Below, in pieces: positions 51,233 to 60,908 of a stretch of 64,000 bases of DNA (position 1 is its first letter; every line of letters starts with the position of its first letter). The notes below the pieces were generated by a model. That model saw only the letters and a program-made list of their open reading frames with translations, ran no database searches and was not told the DNA's origin. Source of the stretch: Amycolatopsis endophytica (GTDB taxonomy: Bacteria > Actinomycetota > Actinomycetes > Mycobacteriales > Pseudonocardiaceae); NCBI RefSeq assembly GCF_013410405.1, contig NZ_JACCFK010000001.1, positions 2,666,001 through 2,730,000 on the forward strand. Reading direction: 5' to 3'. Both the position numbers and the translations under genes were made by a program.

Positions 51233-51759
51233 CGTTCACAGCCGCGGCGTTCATCGCCACCAGCCTCGACGGCTTCATCGCCCGCCCGGACGGCGACCTC
51301 GAATGGCTCACCAGTCGCAATGAACAGGCAGGCGACACGGGGTACGAGAAGTTCACCGCGGGCATCGACACGGTCGTCCTCGGCAGGGCCAGCTACGAGG
51401 CGGTCCTCGGCTTCGGGACCGACGTCTGGCCCTACGCGGGCAAGCACGTCGCCGTTCTGAGCACCCGGTTGGCCACCGACGCCGACCCGCGCATTTCCGT
51501 CCACCGCGATCTCGACGAACTCGTCGCGCACCTGACCGATCGCGGCGCGAAACACGTGTACGCCGACGGCGGCCAGGTTGTCCAAAGCTTCCTGCGGGCG
51601 GGCTTGCTGACCGAGCTGACCATCACCACCGCGCCCGTGCTGCTGGGCGCCGGACTGCCGTTGTTCGGCGAGCTGTCCGCCGACATCGAACTCATCCACG
51701 AGTCGACGACCACCTACGACGCCGGTTACGTCCAAACCACCTACACCGTCCGCAAGTGA
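51229..51759 (+). CDS. RibD C-terminal/dihydrofolate reductase-like protein
   Basis: The 176-residue protein has AAFIATSLDGFIARPDGDLE at the start, VLGRASYEAVLGFG, and the end VLLGAGLPLFGELSADIEL. It is the third such reductase-like protein in this window and is translationally coupled to the TetR gene. In this arrangement the reductase is usually induced by the TetR ligand; the substrate is unknown. Confidence 0.87.
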   Translation: MTFTAAAFIATSLDGFIARPDGDLEWLTSRNEQAGDTGYEKFTAGIDTVVLGRASYEAVLGFGTDVWPYAGKHVAVLSTRLATDADPRISVHRDLDELVAHLTDRGAKHVYADGGQVVQSFLRAGLLTELTITTAPVLLGAGLPLFGELSADIELIHESTTTYDAGYVQTTYTVRK

Positions 51760-51843
51760 TCGGCGTCGGACAAATTTTTGTATGCGTATGGCTCGAAAAT
51801 TTTCCTAGCATCGCGTCCGGAATCGACAGTTCTGGAGGATCCG

Positions 51844-51882
51844 ATGATCCCGCAATGGTTCGACGACGCGAAGTTCGGCATG
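51844..51882 (+). pseudogene. First 13 codons of an alpha-L-fucosidase (GH29) gene
   Basis: MIPQWFDDAKFGM behind CTGGAGG exactly matches the conserved N-terminus of family GH29 fucosidases, which continue FxHWGxYSVP. Here the similarity ends abruptly at 51882 and the rest of the gene is gone. An AT-rich region resembling a promoter lies upstream (51765-51815). The break marks the edge of inserted or rearranged DNA. Confidence 0.7.
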
Positions 51883-51943
51883 ACGGCCTTGACGATGGTG
51901 GCTCCGTCCAAACCTGATCGAGTTGACATTGCTGGGGGCCGGG

Positions 51944-52403
51944 TCATCGGTGGTCACCTGCGTCGACGCGCGGACTCCCGTGGGTGTCTCGTGTGGGGAT
52001 GCCGCGTTCGCGCAGCTTGTTGAGCACGGTGGTGTGGTTGACGCCCAGGTGTTCGCCGACTCGTGCCAGGGACCAGCCGAGGTTGTACAGGTGGATGGCG
52101 TCGTTGACCTGGTCGTCCGAGAGGCCGCGGCGGCGCATCGGGACGCCGTGCCGATGGAGGATGGTGCTGACCGTTCGCCGTTCGATGTTGAACCGGTCAC
52201 CGAGTTGGTACACCGTCGCGCCGGACTGGTAGTCGGAGATCAGTTGCTCGACTTGATCGGGGCCCGAGTTGTCGGGCGTGGCCGGGGCGGTCGCGCTTGA
52301 TCGCCGGGGGCTCGGGTGTATCGAGGCTGGGAAGCTTCTCGCAGAGCTCTTCCAGTGCTCTGACCTGGTCTTCTATGTTCGAGTAAGGTCCCCCAACGTC
52401 CAC
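51944..52403 (-). pseudogene. Frameshifted HTH protein, serine-recombinase-associated
   Basis: From ATG 52403 the frame reads [20 protein letters not shown] and on to [10 protein letters not shown]. At about 52265 one extra base shifts it; in the next frame the sequence continues [40 protein letters not shown] and [20 protein letters not shown]. Two HTH units are thus split between frames. Proteins of this kind (about 140 residues) lie next to large serine recombinases in actinomycetes, and one such remnant is 2 kb away. Confidence 0.75.
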
Positions 52404-52529
52404 GCATCGGTGGCCCGTGCCCGCGGAGGGCGCGGGCCTTTTGCGTTTCGCGTGTCTCGTGGGGGCGCAGCCCCCACACCCCGCTCGGGGGCGAGCCCCC
52501 GAACCCCCGTCGTGGTTGCGTTGTTCGGG
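52404..52529. other. Short non-coding stretch
   Basis: GGGGGCGCAGCCCCC and GGGGGCGAGCCCCCGAACCCCC (near 52470-52510) are simple GC-rich self-complementary runs between two pseudogenes. They may end transcription leftward. Confidence 0.4.
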
Positions 52530-52962
52530 TCAGGTTCCTGAGCCTCCACGTGTTGGTGGGCTGTGCCGGTGGCCGCGGAAACGGTGTAGCAACTCCATCC
52601 GCACCCGCGCCGCCTCACCCTGCACTACCCGTGTCAGGAGCCGGTCCTTCTCGGAGACCAGCAGGCCGGCCACCCAAGCGGCGAGGCCATCGGAATCGTC
52701 TGCCGTCTCGGCCAGCGCTGGAGACGCCTGTGCCGCGATCGCGATCAGGTCGCCGTCGAGGCGCAGGAATTCCGCCAGTACCCGCTGAGCCGCAGTGAGC
52801 GCGCCCAGAGCAGGAGGCACCGGTGGTTCGACGTGGCCATCGAAGTCGGACTCACCGGGGTCGTCTTCGCCGGTGACGTCGAGCACGATGTACTCGGCCG
52901 TTCTCGATTTCGTCGGGGCCTACTGCGTCGGCGACCAGCTCTTGAAGTCGCCCCAGTGGCAT
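52530..52962 (-). pseudogene. Frameshifted hypothetical protein of a mobile region
   Basis: ATG 52962 reads PLGRLQELVADAVGPDEIEN. Near 52898 one extra base shifts it; the next frame continues EYIVLDVTGEDDPGESDFDG, LRLDGDLIAIAAQASPALAE and KDRLLTRVVQGEAARVRMEL to the stop at 52530. The restored product is about 143 residues, acidic then helical. It lies 4 bases after the preceding gene. The family recurs near actinomycete recombinases; function is unknown. Confidence 0.6.
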
Positions 52963-52966
52963 TCGC

Positions 52967-53299
52967 TCACTGCCCATCCACTCGGCCGGCACCGGTGAAG
53001 GGCTCTGCCCGCAACGTCGAGTCGTCGCCCAGGTGGAAGAACAAGTGGCCCTCGATCTTCTCGTCTTCGACGAGAACCGCCCAGCCGCGTCCGCCGACCT
53101 GATCGCCCTCGTCGACACCCTCCCGGGTGAACTCGACCGCGGGCCGTCCGTCCCGTTCGGCCGGGCGGCAGTCCAGCCGGCCACTGACGGCGATGAAAGC
53201 TGGTTCGACCGAGTCGATGGCATCGCGGTCCCAGTTGCTCATCTCCACGATCCGCCACCGTCCGGCCATCCGCGCCATGGACTTCGGAGACTTGGCCAT
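52967..53299 (-). CDS. Small hypothetical protein of the WRI(V/T)EM type
   Basis: The 110-residue protein from ATG 53299 contains MAGRWRIVEMSNWDRDAIDS, DEGDQVGGRGWAVLVEDEKI and GHLFFHLGDDSTLRAEPF, the pattern of small soluble proteins common in bacterial gene cassettes and mobile DNA. Compared with relatives a few residues seem to be missing after EPAFIAVSG. It is divergent from the LLM oxidoreductase gene. Function is unknown. Confidence 0.6.
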   Translation of the reverse strand: MAKSPKSMARMAGRWRIVEMSNWDRDAIDSVEPAFIAVSGRLDCRPAERDGRPAVEFTREGVDEGDQVGGRGWAVLVEDEKIEGHLFFHLGDDSTLRAEPFTGAGRVDGQ

Positions 53300-53343
53300 G
53301 GGGTCAGAGTAGTCAACCGAAATGCACGAAAGGCACATCGATC

Positions 53344-54195
53344 ATGCCTGACACGTCCAGTGCCACCGACACCGCCGCGTCCGAGGGCCGGCCGCACCGC
53401 GTGCGCGTCGGCGTCCAGCTGTGGCCCGGTGGCACGCCGGACTACGCGACCTGGCGCCGAGCGGTGCCGCACGCCGAGGAACTGGGCGCCGACGTCGTCT
53501 TCGGCTACGACCACCTCCACAAACCCTTCATCGACATGGTCGACGGTGTCCCGCGACTGCGCGACGAGCAGCCGGATGTCAACAACTTCGAAGGGTGGAC
53601 CGCTCTGGCGTCCTGGGGTGAGATCACCAGCAGGCCGGAAATCGGGCTCCTGGTGTCGGCCGTGGCCTTCCGCAACCCGGACCTGCTCGCCGACATGGCA
53701 CGCACGGTCGACCACATCAGTGGGGGCCGGCTCATCCTCGGCCCTGGCGCCGGCTGGTACCAGAAGGACTTCGAGGTCTACCAGTACGACTTCGGCACGA
53801 TGAAATCGCGCTTCGACCATTTCGAGGAAAGCCTGGAGCGGATCAAGAACCGGCTGCGGCAGCTGACTCCGCCCCCGGTGCGTGACATTCCCATCCTCAT
53901 CGGCGGTGGCGTCGAGCGCCGTACCCTGCCGATCGTGGCGCGCTACGCCGACATCTGGCACAGCTTCGAAACCATCGAGGAGTTCCGCCGCAAGAACGAC
54001 CTGCTCAAGGGGCTCGACGAAGAGGCCGGACGCGACGAGGCGGCCATCGAACGCGGAATCGACTGGACCGACGAGGTCACCGCTGACGCCTTCGTCGCCG
54101 AGGGGGCCACCCTGTTCACCACGGAGATCCACCCCGACGAGAACGGGTACGACTTCTCCGAACTGGAGAAGATGCTCGCGTGGCGGGGCCGCTGA
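53344..54195 (+). CDS. LLM-class (luciferase-like) F420- or flavin-dependent oxidoreductase
   Basis: The 283-residue TIM-barrel enzyme has the start VRVGVQLWPGGTPDYATWRR, EELGADVVFGYDH, a central SGGRLILGPGAGWYQKDFEV and IPILIGGGVERRTLPIVARY, all typical of LLM enzymes using F420 or FMN. The C-terminal insertions differ from luciferase. The substrate is unknown. It stands at the right border of the decayed island. A downstream HxlR gene is broken. Confidence 0.88.
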   Translation: MPDTSSATDTAASEGRPHRVRVGVQLWPGGTPDYATWRRAVPHAEELGADVVFGYDHLHKPFIDMVDGVPRLRDEQPDVNNFEGWTALASWGEITSRPEIGLLVSAVAFRNPDLLADMARTVDHISGGRLILGPGAGWYQKDFEVYQYDFGTMKSRFDHFEESLERIKNRLRQLTPPPVRDIPILIGGGVERRTLPIVARYADIWHSFETIEEFRRKNDLLKGLDEEAGRDEAAIERGIDWTDEVTADAFVAEGATLFTTEIHPDENGYDFSELEKMLAWRGR

Positions 54196-54300
54196 CCGCT
54201 TCCGGCGGCCGTCCGTTCATCGTCCAGTGCTTCACTGGTGGGGGCAAGCACGGCCGGATGCCCACCGGTTCCGTGGTGGCTGATGGAAAGTGATGCCCGG

Positions 54301-54650
54301 ATGACTGAGCGCGGATTCTACTGTGGACTGGACGCCGCACTGTCCGTCGTCGGGGGCAGGTGGAAGTTCCTGGTGCTGTGGCAGCTCGCCGTGCACGGTC
54401 CGCAGCGGTTCGGCCGGCTGCGCCGTCTCGTCGACGGGGTCACCGAGAAAATGCTGATCAGCGCGCTCAAAGACCTCGAGGCAGCCACGTAGTCGTCCGC
54501 AAGGACTTCCAGGAGCTTCCCCCGCACGTCGAATACTCCCTGACACCGTACGGCTCGGGGCTCACGGAAGCGCTGCGCCCGCTGGGCGAATGGGGATACG
54601 CCCGCAGGGACCGGCTCGGGGCGCCGGGGAGCCAACCCGTCGGGGCCTGA
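54301..54650 (+). pseudogene. HxlR-family regulator with a one-base deletion
   Basis: The first frame gives TERGFYCGLDAALSVVGGRW, KFLVLWQLAVHGPQRFGRLR and EKMLISALKDLEA, the HxlR winged helix, but stops at TAG 54490. In the next frame it resumes as HVVVRKDFQELPPHVEYSLT and EALRPLGEWGYARRDRL to 54650. Loss of one base near 54485 explains this. It would have been a homodimeric redox or electrophile-sensing regulator. A sequencing error is possible but less likely among so many broken neighbours. Confidence 0.8.
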
Positions 54651-54652
54651 CG

Positions 54653-54689
54653 GGCCTCGTCGCCATCGGCCGGCGATGGCGACGAGGCC
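54653..54689. terminator. Strong bidirectional terminator
   Basis: GGCCTCGTCGCCATCG (54653-54668) and CGATGGCGACGAGGCC (54674-54689) form a perfect 16-bp stem with loop GCCGG. It separates the HxlR remnant from the convergent glutamate dehydrogenase gene (stop 54698). Confidence 0.85.
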
Positions 54690-54697
54690 GGGGTGTC

Positions 54698-56071
<1,374 letters not shown>

Positions 56072-56209
56072 CTACGCCGGATCCGGCGTAGCGGAACCGG
56101 CCGGATCCGCGGGACGGTCGCTGTGGTGGCGTGTCTCGTCGAGCCCGCGAACGCGCGTGATTGCCATCACCTGTCCCGGAAGTTCTCGGGGCGGCGCGAA
56201 GGCACGCTG

Positions 56210-56944
56210 TCAGACCTGGCCGATCCCGCCGTCGACGGGCAGGTCGATTCCGCTCACGAAGCTGGAGTCCGCGGACGCGAGGAACAGCGCCGCGGTGGCG
56301 ATTTCGCGTTCGGCGCCGAGACGGCCGAGGGGCACCAGCGTGGCGATCTGATCGCGAAATCCGGGTGGGAGGTCCGCGAACGCCGGAGTGTCGATCGCGG
56401 CGGGGCTGAGGACGTTGACCCGGATTCCCCGCTCCTTCAGGTCGGTGGTCCAGGTGCGGGCGAACGACCGCAGCGCGGCCTTGCTCGCCGCGTAGATCGT
56501 GGTTCCCGGATCGCCCTTCTCGGCGGCACCCGAGCCGACCAGCACGATCGAGGCGCCATCGGACAGCAGCGGCAGGAGTTTCTGCACGGTGAAGAACGTG
56601 CCGCGCACGTTCACGCCGAACACGGCGTCGAACGACTCCTCGGTCACGTCGCCGATGTGCTCGTTCCAGTTCCAGACCCCGGCGCTCGCGACGAGGACGT
56701 CGACCCGGCCCAGTTGGGCCGCCACGACGTCGGCGAGGCGGACCACGTCGGCGATCTCACCGACGTCACCGACCACGCCGGTCACGTCGTGGCCGATCGC
56801 GGCCGCCGCGGCGTCCAGCCGGTCCTGGCGCCGACCGGTGATGACCACGTGCGCGCCCTCCGCGACGAACAGCTTCGCCGTCGCCAGTGCCAGTCCCGAG
56901 GTCGCGCCGGTGATCACCGCGACCTTCCCGTCAAGTTTCGCCAT
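56210..56944 (-). CDS. Short-chain dehydrogenase/reductase
   Basis: The 244-residue SDR has the cofactor motif AVITGATSGLALATA (10-24), ASAGVW, catalytic Ser in IVLVGSGAAEKG, YAASK (Tyr and Lys near 152-156) and IRVNVLSPAAIDTPAF. It lacks the usual third glycine spacing (SGLALA rather than SGIGxA) but keeps the fold. GGAGGAG precedes ATG 56944. It is divergent from a TetR gene with shared operators, so that protein most likely represses it. The substrate is unknown. Confidence 0.9.
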   Translation of the reverse strand: MAKLDGKVAVITGATSGLALATAKLFVAEGAHVVITGRRQDRLDAAAAAIGHDVTGVVGDVGEIADVVRLADVVAAQLGRVDVLVASAGVWNWNEHIGDVTEESFDAVFGVNVRGTFFTVQKLLPLLSDGASIVLVGSGAAEKGDPGTTIYAASKAALRSFARTWTTDLKERGIRVNVLSPAAIDTPAFADLPPGFRDQIATLVPLGRLGAEREIATAALFLASADSSFVSGIDLPVDGGIGQV

Positions 56945-56959
56945 GCCGGTCTCCTCCAT

Positions 56960-57020
56960 AAAATGAGTGTGTTCTCATTTTCGACGCGAGAGCAAGCTAG
57001 CAAAGATGAGACAATGCTCA
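56960..57020. promoter_or_regulatory. Two TGAG-N6-CTCA operators between SDR and TetR genes
   Basis: AAAATGAG (56960-56967) and CTCATTTT (56974-56981) are a perfect inverted repeat with a 6-base gap. A second TGAG-N6-CTCA lies at 57007-57020. Both sit in the 113-bp divergent promoter region, the expected binding site of the TetR product. Confidence 0.75.
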
Positions 57021-57057
57021 AAGTTGAGGCATATCACACTTTTGCTACGGTGACCTC

Positions 57058-57726
57058 ATGTCCTCCCGTGACGCTCCGCCGTCCGCGCGCAGGGATGCGC
57101 ACCGCAACCGTCAGCGGCTTCTCGAATGCGCCCGTCGCGCGTTCGCCGAACGAGGTGCGGAAGCCGCGCTCGACGGCATCGCCAGGGAGGCGGGCTTGGT
57201 GGTCGGCACCCTCTACCGGCACTTCCCCACGCGCCTGGAACTCCTGTGGACCGTGCTCGAACCGAAGCTGCGCCGCGTGATCGACGAGATGACGGCCTCG
57301 CTCGGCCAGGAGGACCCGTGGGAGGCGTTTCGCGGTCTGCTGGAAGTGCTGTGTACGGCGCAGGCCGGAGATCGGGCGTTCGCCGACTTCCTGGCGCGCC
57401 GGTTCCCCGGCGACAACCGCACCGAGGTCGCGCACAACGAGATCTGCGGGCTCGCGCACCAGGTTCTGCTGCGCGCGCAGGAGGCGGGCGCGGTACGTCC
57501 CGACGTCACGGGCGCCGACCTGCTCGTGTTGCTGTGGGCGAGTGGCTGTGTCTCCGAGACCACGCAGCACGTCGCACCGTCGATGTGGCGCAGGCACCTG
57601 CACCTGGCGATGGACGGGTTGCGGGCGTCGAACCGGTCCGACCTGCGGGAACCCGCGTGGGATCTGGAGTTGCTGAGCCGGGCGCTCCCGGGTCGGCAGG
57701 CGGTCTCTCGCTCAGCGTCCGGTTGA
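57058..57726 (+). CDS. TetR-family repressor
   Basis: The 222-residue protein has the HTH RAFAERGAEAALDGIAREAG and VGTLYRHFPTRLELLW, then a helical ligand domain with a TetR_C-type end (DVTGADLLVLLWASGCVSET). It is divergent from the SDR gene and faces two matching palindromes, so it probably regulates that gene in response to the SDR substrate. The stop lies inside the end of the next, decayed TetR gene. Confidence 0.9.
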   Translation: MSSRDAPPSARRDAHRNRQRLLECARRAFAERGAEAALDGIAREAGLVVGTLYRHFPTRLELLWTVLEPKLRRVIDEMTASLGQEDPWEAFRGLLEVLCTAQAGDRAFADFLARRFPGDNRTEVAHNEICGLAHQVLLRAQEAGAVRPDVTGADLLVLLWASGCVSETTQHVAPSMWRRHLHLAMDGLRASNRSDLREPAWDLELLSRALPGRQAVSRSASG

Positions 57727-58200
57727 GTCGTCCAGTCCCGCGAAGACTCCGGCGACGCCCTGGATCGCGATGTCGACGGCCGCGTCGAGTCGGGCGGTGA
57801 AGGCGCCCGGCGGGGCGGGGGCGTCGCGCATCCAGCGCCAGAGCACTCCCGGGTAGACGTCGTAGAGGATCTCAGCGGCGAGCTCGGACCTGGCGGTGGC
57901 CCCGGTCGGTCCGTGGCCGGCCAGCCCTCCCCGCAGCTCCTGGGCCATCGGCGTGCGGTTCAGGACCGGTCCGCCGGCGCGCAGGTAGCCGAAGAGCATC
58001 TCCCGGGTTTCGGCCGGCCGGCGCCTCGGTGATGGTGGCGAGCTCGTGGAAGTAGGCGCGAAGGCGGTCGAGCACACCGCCGCCCTGCGCCATCGTCGCC
58101 TTGGCGGCGTCCGACGCCTGCGCACGTCGGCGAGAGCCCATTCGACCGCGACGTCGCTCTTCGTCGCGAAGTGGTTGAACGCGGTGCGCGCCCGTCGGTG
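57712..58200 (-). pseudogene. Decayed TetR-family regulator
   Basis: Pieces of one protein lie in two frames. TAFNHFATKSDVAVEWALAD (end of the HTH) is in one frame, ASDAAKATMAQGGGVLDRLR and AYFHELATITEAP in the next, and ETREMLFGYLRAGGPVLNRT to FAGLDDSTGR back in the first. At least two frameshifts (near 58120 and 58020) and a missing HTH N-terminus make it dead. Its operator sites upstream still look intact. Confidence 0.75.
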
Positions 58201-58235
58201 GTGCCCGTCGTGACCACTCCAGCCGCCTGGACATT

Positions 58236-58283
58236 TTGCACACCAGTGCAACAGCGACGAGGACACTATCCGCACTTGAGTGC
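58236..58283. promoter_or_regulatory. Two GCAC-N4-GTGC operators
   Basis: TTGCAC-ACCA-GTGCAA (58236-58251) is a perfect palindrome. GCAC-TTGA-GTGC (58272-58283) repeats its core, 32 bp further on. Both lie between the divergent TetR and reductase pseudogenes and outlast the genes they served. Confidence 0.65.
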
Positions 58284-58312
58284 AAAGACCGCTCGGAGAA
58301 CAGGATGACGAC

Positions 58313-58629
58313 GTGAGCCGCTTCGACGAGACCAACACGAAGGTCATCGCCGAGTTCCGGCGGAGCGGTGGCAGGGCGGGCGGTGCAGTCGACGGCGTGC
58401 CGCTGTTGTTGCTGCACCACGTCGGCGCGAAATCGGGTGCACGGCGAACCACTCCGCTCGTGCCGTTGGTGGAGGCCGGCCGGATCTACGTCTGGTCGCC
58501 CGGCCGGTCACCGGCGCCGAGCGTGACCGCCTCTACGCGAAGCTGGCCGCCACGCTGCCCCAGTTCGACTACCAGCACAGAACCAGCCGGGTCATCCCGG
58601 TGCTCGAACTCCGGCGAGTGGACGCCTGA
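58313..58629 (+). pseudogene. F420-dependent nitroreductase (DDN) family remnant
   Basis: GTG 58313 starts SRFDETNTKVIAEFRRSGGR and LLLLHHVGAKSGARRTTPLV, the conserved DDN front. After about residue 62 some 40 residues are missing and the frame changes. The remaining end, PVTGAERDRLYAKLAATLPQ and TSRVIPVLELRRVDA, continues in the next frame to TGA 58627-58629. The F420-binding middle is lost, so it is inactive. Confidence 0.8.
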
Positions 58630-58633
58630 CCGG

Positions 58634-58673
58634 CGACGGGCCCGTGCTCCTGCGGGGAAACCCGGGCCCGTCG
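58634..58673 (-). terminator. Terminator hairpin of the hydrolase gene
   Basis: CGACGGGCCCG (58634-58644) pairs perfectly with CGGGCCCGTCG (58663-58673); the loop is 18 bases. It directly follows the stop at 58676. Confidence 0.65.
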
Positions 58674-58675
58674 GA

Positions 58676-59575
58676 CTATTCCGCGGCCGCGGCGGTGACG
58701 CGCTGGATGGCCTGGACGGCGACGTCGGGCTGGTCGACGTAGATGTAGTGGCCGCTGGCCGACGCGGTGGAGGGCTCGCTGCGGCTGGACAGATCGAGCC
58801 ACTTGTCCTGGCCCTCGGCCCACGCCCGTTCCAGCGCGTCCCCGTACTCGGGGATCTCGGCGAGGTAGTGCTGCCCGTGCTGGATCACTTCCACCGGGAT
58901 GTCCCCGGCGTAGCCCACCTCACCGTCCTCGATGGTCAGCTGCTCCGGGTTCTGCCCGCCGTACACCGCGAGGCTCTGCGCCCGCAGCTCGGCCGCCGGA
59001 CCGGTGGCCGATTCGGGGATCGCGGCGGTGGTGTCGGCGAGGATGGTCGAGGGGGTGGCGTCCATCAGCACCAGTCCCGCGACCCGGTCCTGGTGGCCGG
59101 GGGCGTAGCGGGCGGCGATCAGCCCGCCCAGGGAGTGCCCGGCCAGCACGACCGGTTCGTCACCGGCGACGCGGTCGAGCACCCCGGTGAGGATGGCGCC
59201 GGAACTGTCGAAGGTCTGCACGCCCCCGGGCTGGTCGCTCGCGCCTTCGCCGAGCCGGTCGTAGGAACAGGCCCGGCCCTTCTCGCTCAGCGTCTGCTGC
59301 AGGCCCGCCATCTTGTCCAGGCCGTCCCCGAGCCCGGCCATCAGGACCACGACCGGCGTGCCGTCGACCGGAGTACCCGAACAGGACACGTTCACCGACC
59401 GGCCGGCGACGGTGATCTTCGTCGTCCCGGAGATCGGCTCTCCAGCGGTGTCACCGGCCGCGCTCACCGGCGCCGGGGCATCGGCCTCCGAAGCCTCGTC
59501 GCACGCTGTCAGCGCCGACCCGGTCAGTGCGCAGAACAGTGCGGCGACAGCGGTTGACTTGGCGTTGCGGAACAT
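58676..59575 (-). CDS. Lipoprotein alpha/beta hydrolase
   Basis: The 299-residue protein has a signal peptide ending in the lipobox LTGSALTAC (Cys25), so it is probably anchored outside the membrane. The fold elements are VVVLMAGLGDGLDK, the nucleophile Ser in VLAGHSLGGLIAAR (near 147), the acid in LVLMDATPS and a C-terminal His in ASGHYIYVDQPD. Such enzymes hydrolyse esters or amides; the substrate is unknown. It stands alone with its own terminator. Confidence 0.88.
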   Translation of the reverse strand: MFRNAKSTAVAALFCALTGSALTACDEASEADAPAPVSAAGDTAGEPISGTTKITVAGRSVNVSCSGTPVDGTPVVVLMAGLGDGLDKMAGLQQTLSEKGRACSYDRLGEGASDQPGGVQTFDSSGAILTGVLDRVAGDEPVVLAGHSLGGLIAARYAPGHQDRVAGLVLMDATPSTILADTTAAIPESATGPAAELRAQSLAVYGGQNPEQLTIEDGEVGYAGDIPVEVIQHGQHYLAEIPEYGDALERAWAEGQDKWLDLSSRSEPSTASASGHYIYVDQPDVAVQAIQRVTAAAAE

Positions 59576-59733
59576 CAGTACTCCACGAGTGGGTCGGTGA
59601 ACGTGCGTTGGTTCCCAGCGGCAGCCTGAGCGCTGCGGTTGCCCGAAACGCTAGGGAAAACCACGGCCCGGGTCGTCACCGCGCGGTGGACACTTCGCTG
59701 TAGCTCGCACGGGGGACGCCACCTGCCGGGTCG

Positions 59734-60768
59734 CTAGGCGTCGTTCAGCCGGAACAGGTGCTCCGCGTTGCGGTGGGTGATCTTCTCCCGTTCCCCGGCC
59801 GTGAGGTCGAGGTCGTCGAGGAACTCGCGCGTGCCGTCGAGGTGGAGGAAGGGGTAGTCGACCGACCAGATCAGCCGGTCGAGTCCCAGCACCGTGCGGA
59901 TGAAGTCGAACTGGGGCCGGTGGAACATCCCGCTCGGGGTGACCCACACGTTCGAGCGGTAGGTCTCGGTGATCGTCCGCGACAGCCCGGTGTCGCCCGG
60001 GGACAGGACGTCGTCGAGGCGGCTGAGGTAGAAGGGGACCATCTCGCCCCAGTGCCCACTGATGACCTGCAGGTGGGGGAGGCGTTCGAAGACGCCCGCG
60101 AGGATGAGCCGCAGGACGTGGATCCCCGCCTCGTGGTGCCAGCCCCATCCGCCCAGCGAGAGTTCCGCGCTCACCTTGTCGGCGAAGCCCGCGTAGTACG
60201 CCTGCTGGACCTGCGGAACCGGGTAGAACGGGTGCACGTAGAGCGGCACCCGCAGCGCGGCGATGCGGTCCAGGACGGGCTGGTACACCGGATCGTCGAG
60301 GAAGCCGGTGCCGGGGCGTCCCAGGATCAGGACGCCGCGCAGGCCGAGGTCGGTCACGGCGCGGTCGAGCTCGTCGACCGCGGCGGTGGGCTGTTGCCAC
60401 GGCAGGGCCGCCAGCCCCTGGAGCCGGCCGGGGCGCGCGGCGACGGCCTTCGAGAGTCTGTCGTTGGCCGCTCGGCACAGGCCGATCGCCTGGTCGCCGG
60501 GAACCAGCTGGATCGGGCTGGTCCAGGAGACGATCTGCATGTCGATGCCGTGCTCGTCCATCCGGTCGATGCGTTCCTGCCCCAGGTCGGTGCCGAGGCG
60601 GATCGCTTCCGGCATGTCGACGGCGGTGCGACGGCCTGGCCCCGGCCGCACGGGGGAGGAGCTGGAGCTCTGCATGCGCAGGTACGGCGCTTCACGGGCG
60701 AGGACGGGGCCGGCCGCGTCGGCGATCGGCTGGTCGATCGCGTGCTCTTCGATGCAGATCAGTGTCAT
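59734..60768 (-). CDS. Metal-dependent amidohydrolase, ACMSD/gamma-resorcylate decarboxylase type
   Basis: The 344-residue TIM-barrel protein starts LICIEEHAID (replacing the usual HxH metal pair with EEH), has PLYVHPFYPVP, a central ISGHWGEMVPF and the catalytic Asp in LIWSVDYPF. These match the ACMSD-like decarboxylase/hydrolase group that acts on aromatic acids. The TetR gene 140 bp away in the opposite direction probably regulates it. The substrate is unknown. Confidence 0.88.
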   Translation of the reverse strand: MTLICIEEHAIDQPIADAAGPVLAREAPYLRMQSSSSSPVRPGPGRRTAVDMPEAIRLGTDLGQERIDRMDEHGIDMQIVSWTSPIQLVPGDQAIGLCRAANDRLSKAVAARPGRLQGLAALPWQQPTAAVDELDRAVTDLGLRGVLILGRPGTGFLDDPVYQPVLDRIAALRVPLYVHPFYPVPQVQQAYYAGFADKVSAELSLGGWGWHHEAGIHVLRLILAGVFERLPHLQVISGHWGEMVPFYLSRLDDVLSPGDTGLSRTITETYRSNVWVTPSGMFHRPQFDFIRTVLGLDRLIWSVDYPFLHLDGTREFLDDLDLTAGEREKITHRNAEHLFRLNDA

Positions 60769-60867
60769 CGGTCGTCCCTGGGTGGAGTGGTGGCGCGTTC
60801 GCCCGCGATCTGCCCGGTGGGGCCGCTAATCGCAATCATGGATGATGACTCCCGTCAGCACTGGAAC

Positions 60868-60903
60868 CGAGGTAAACTCGACTGTACCGTATACTTGAGG
60901 TGG
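60868..60903. promoter_or_regulatory. Imperfect palindrome before the TetR gene
   Basis: ACTCGACTGTAC and GTATACTTGAGG (near 60876-60900) are reverse complements at about 8 of 12 positions around one base. The site is a candidate operator for the TetR protein, shared with the divergent amidohydrolase gene. Confidence 0.4.
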
Positions 60904-60908
60904 ATGTC

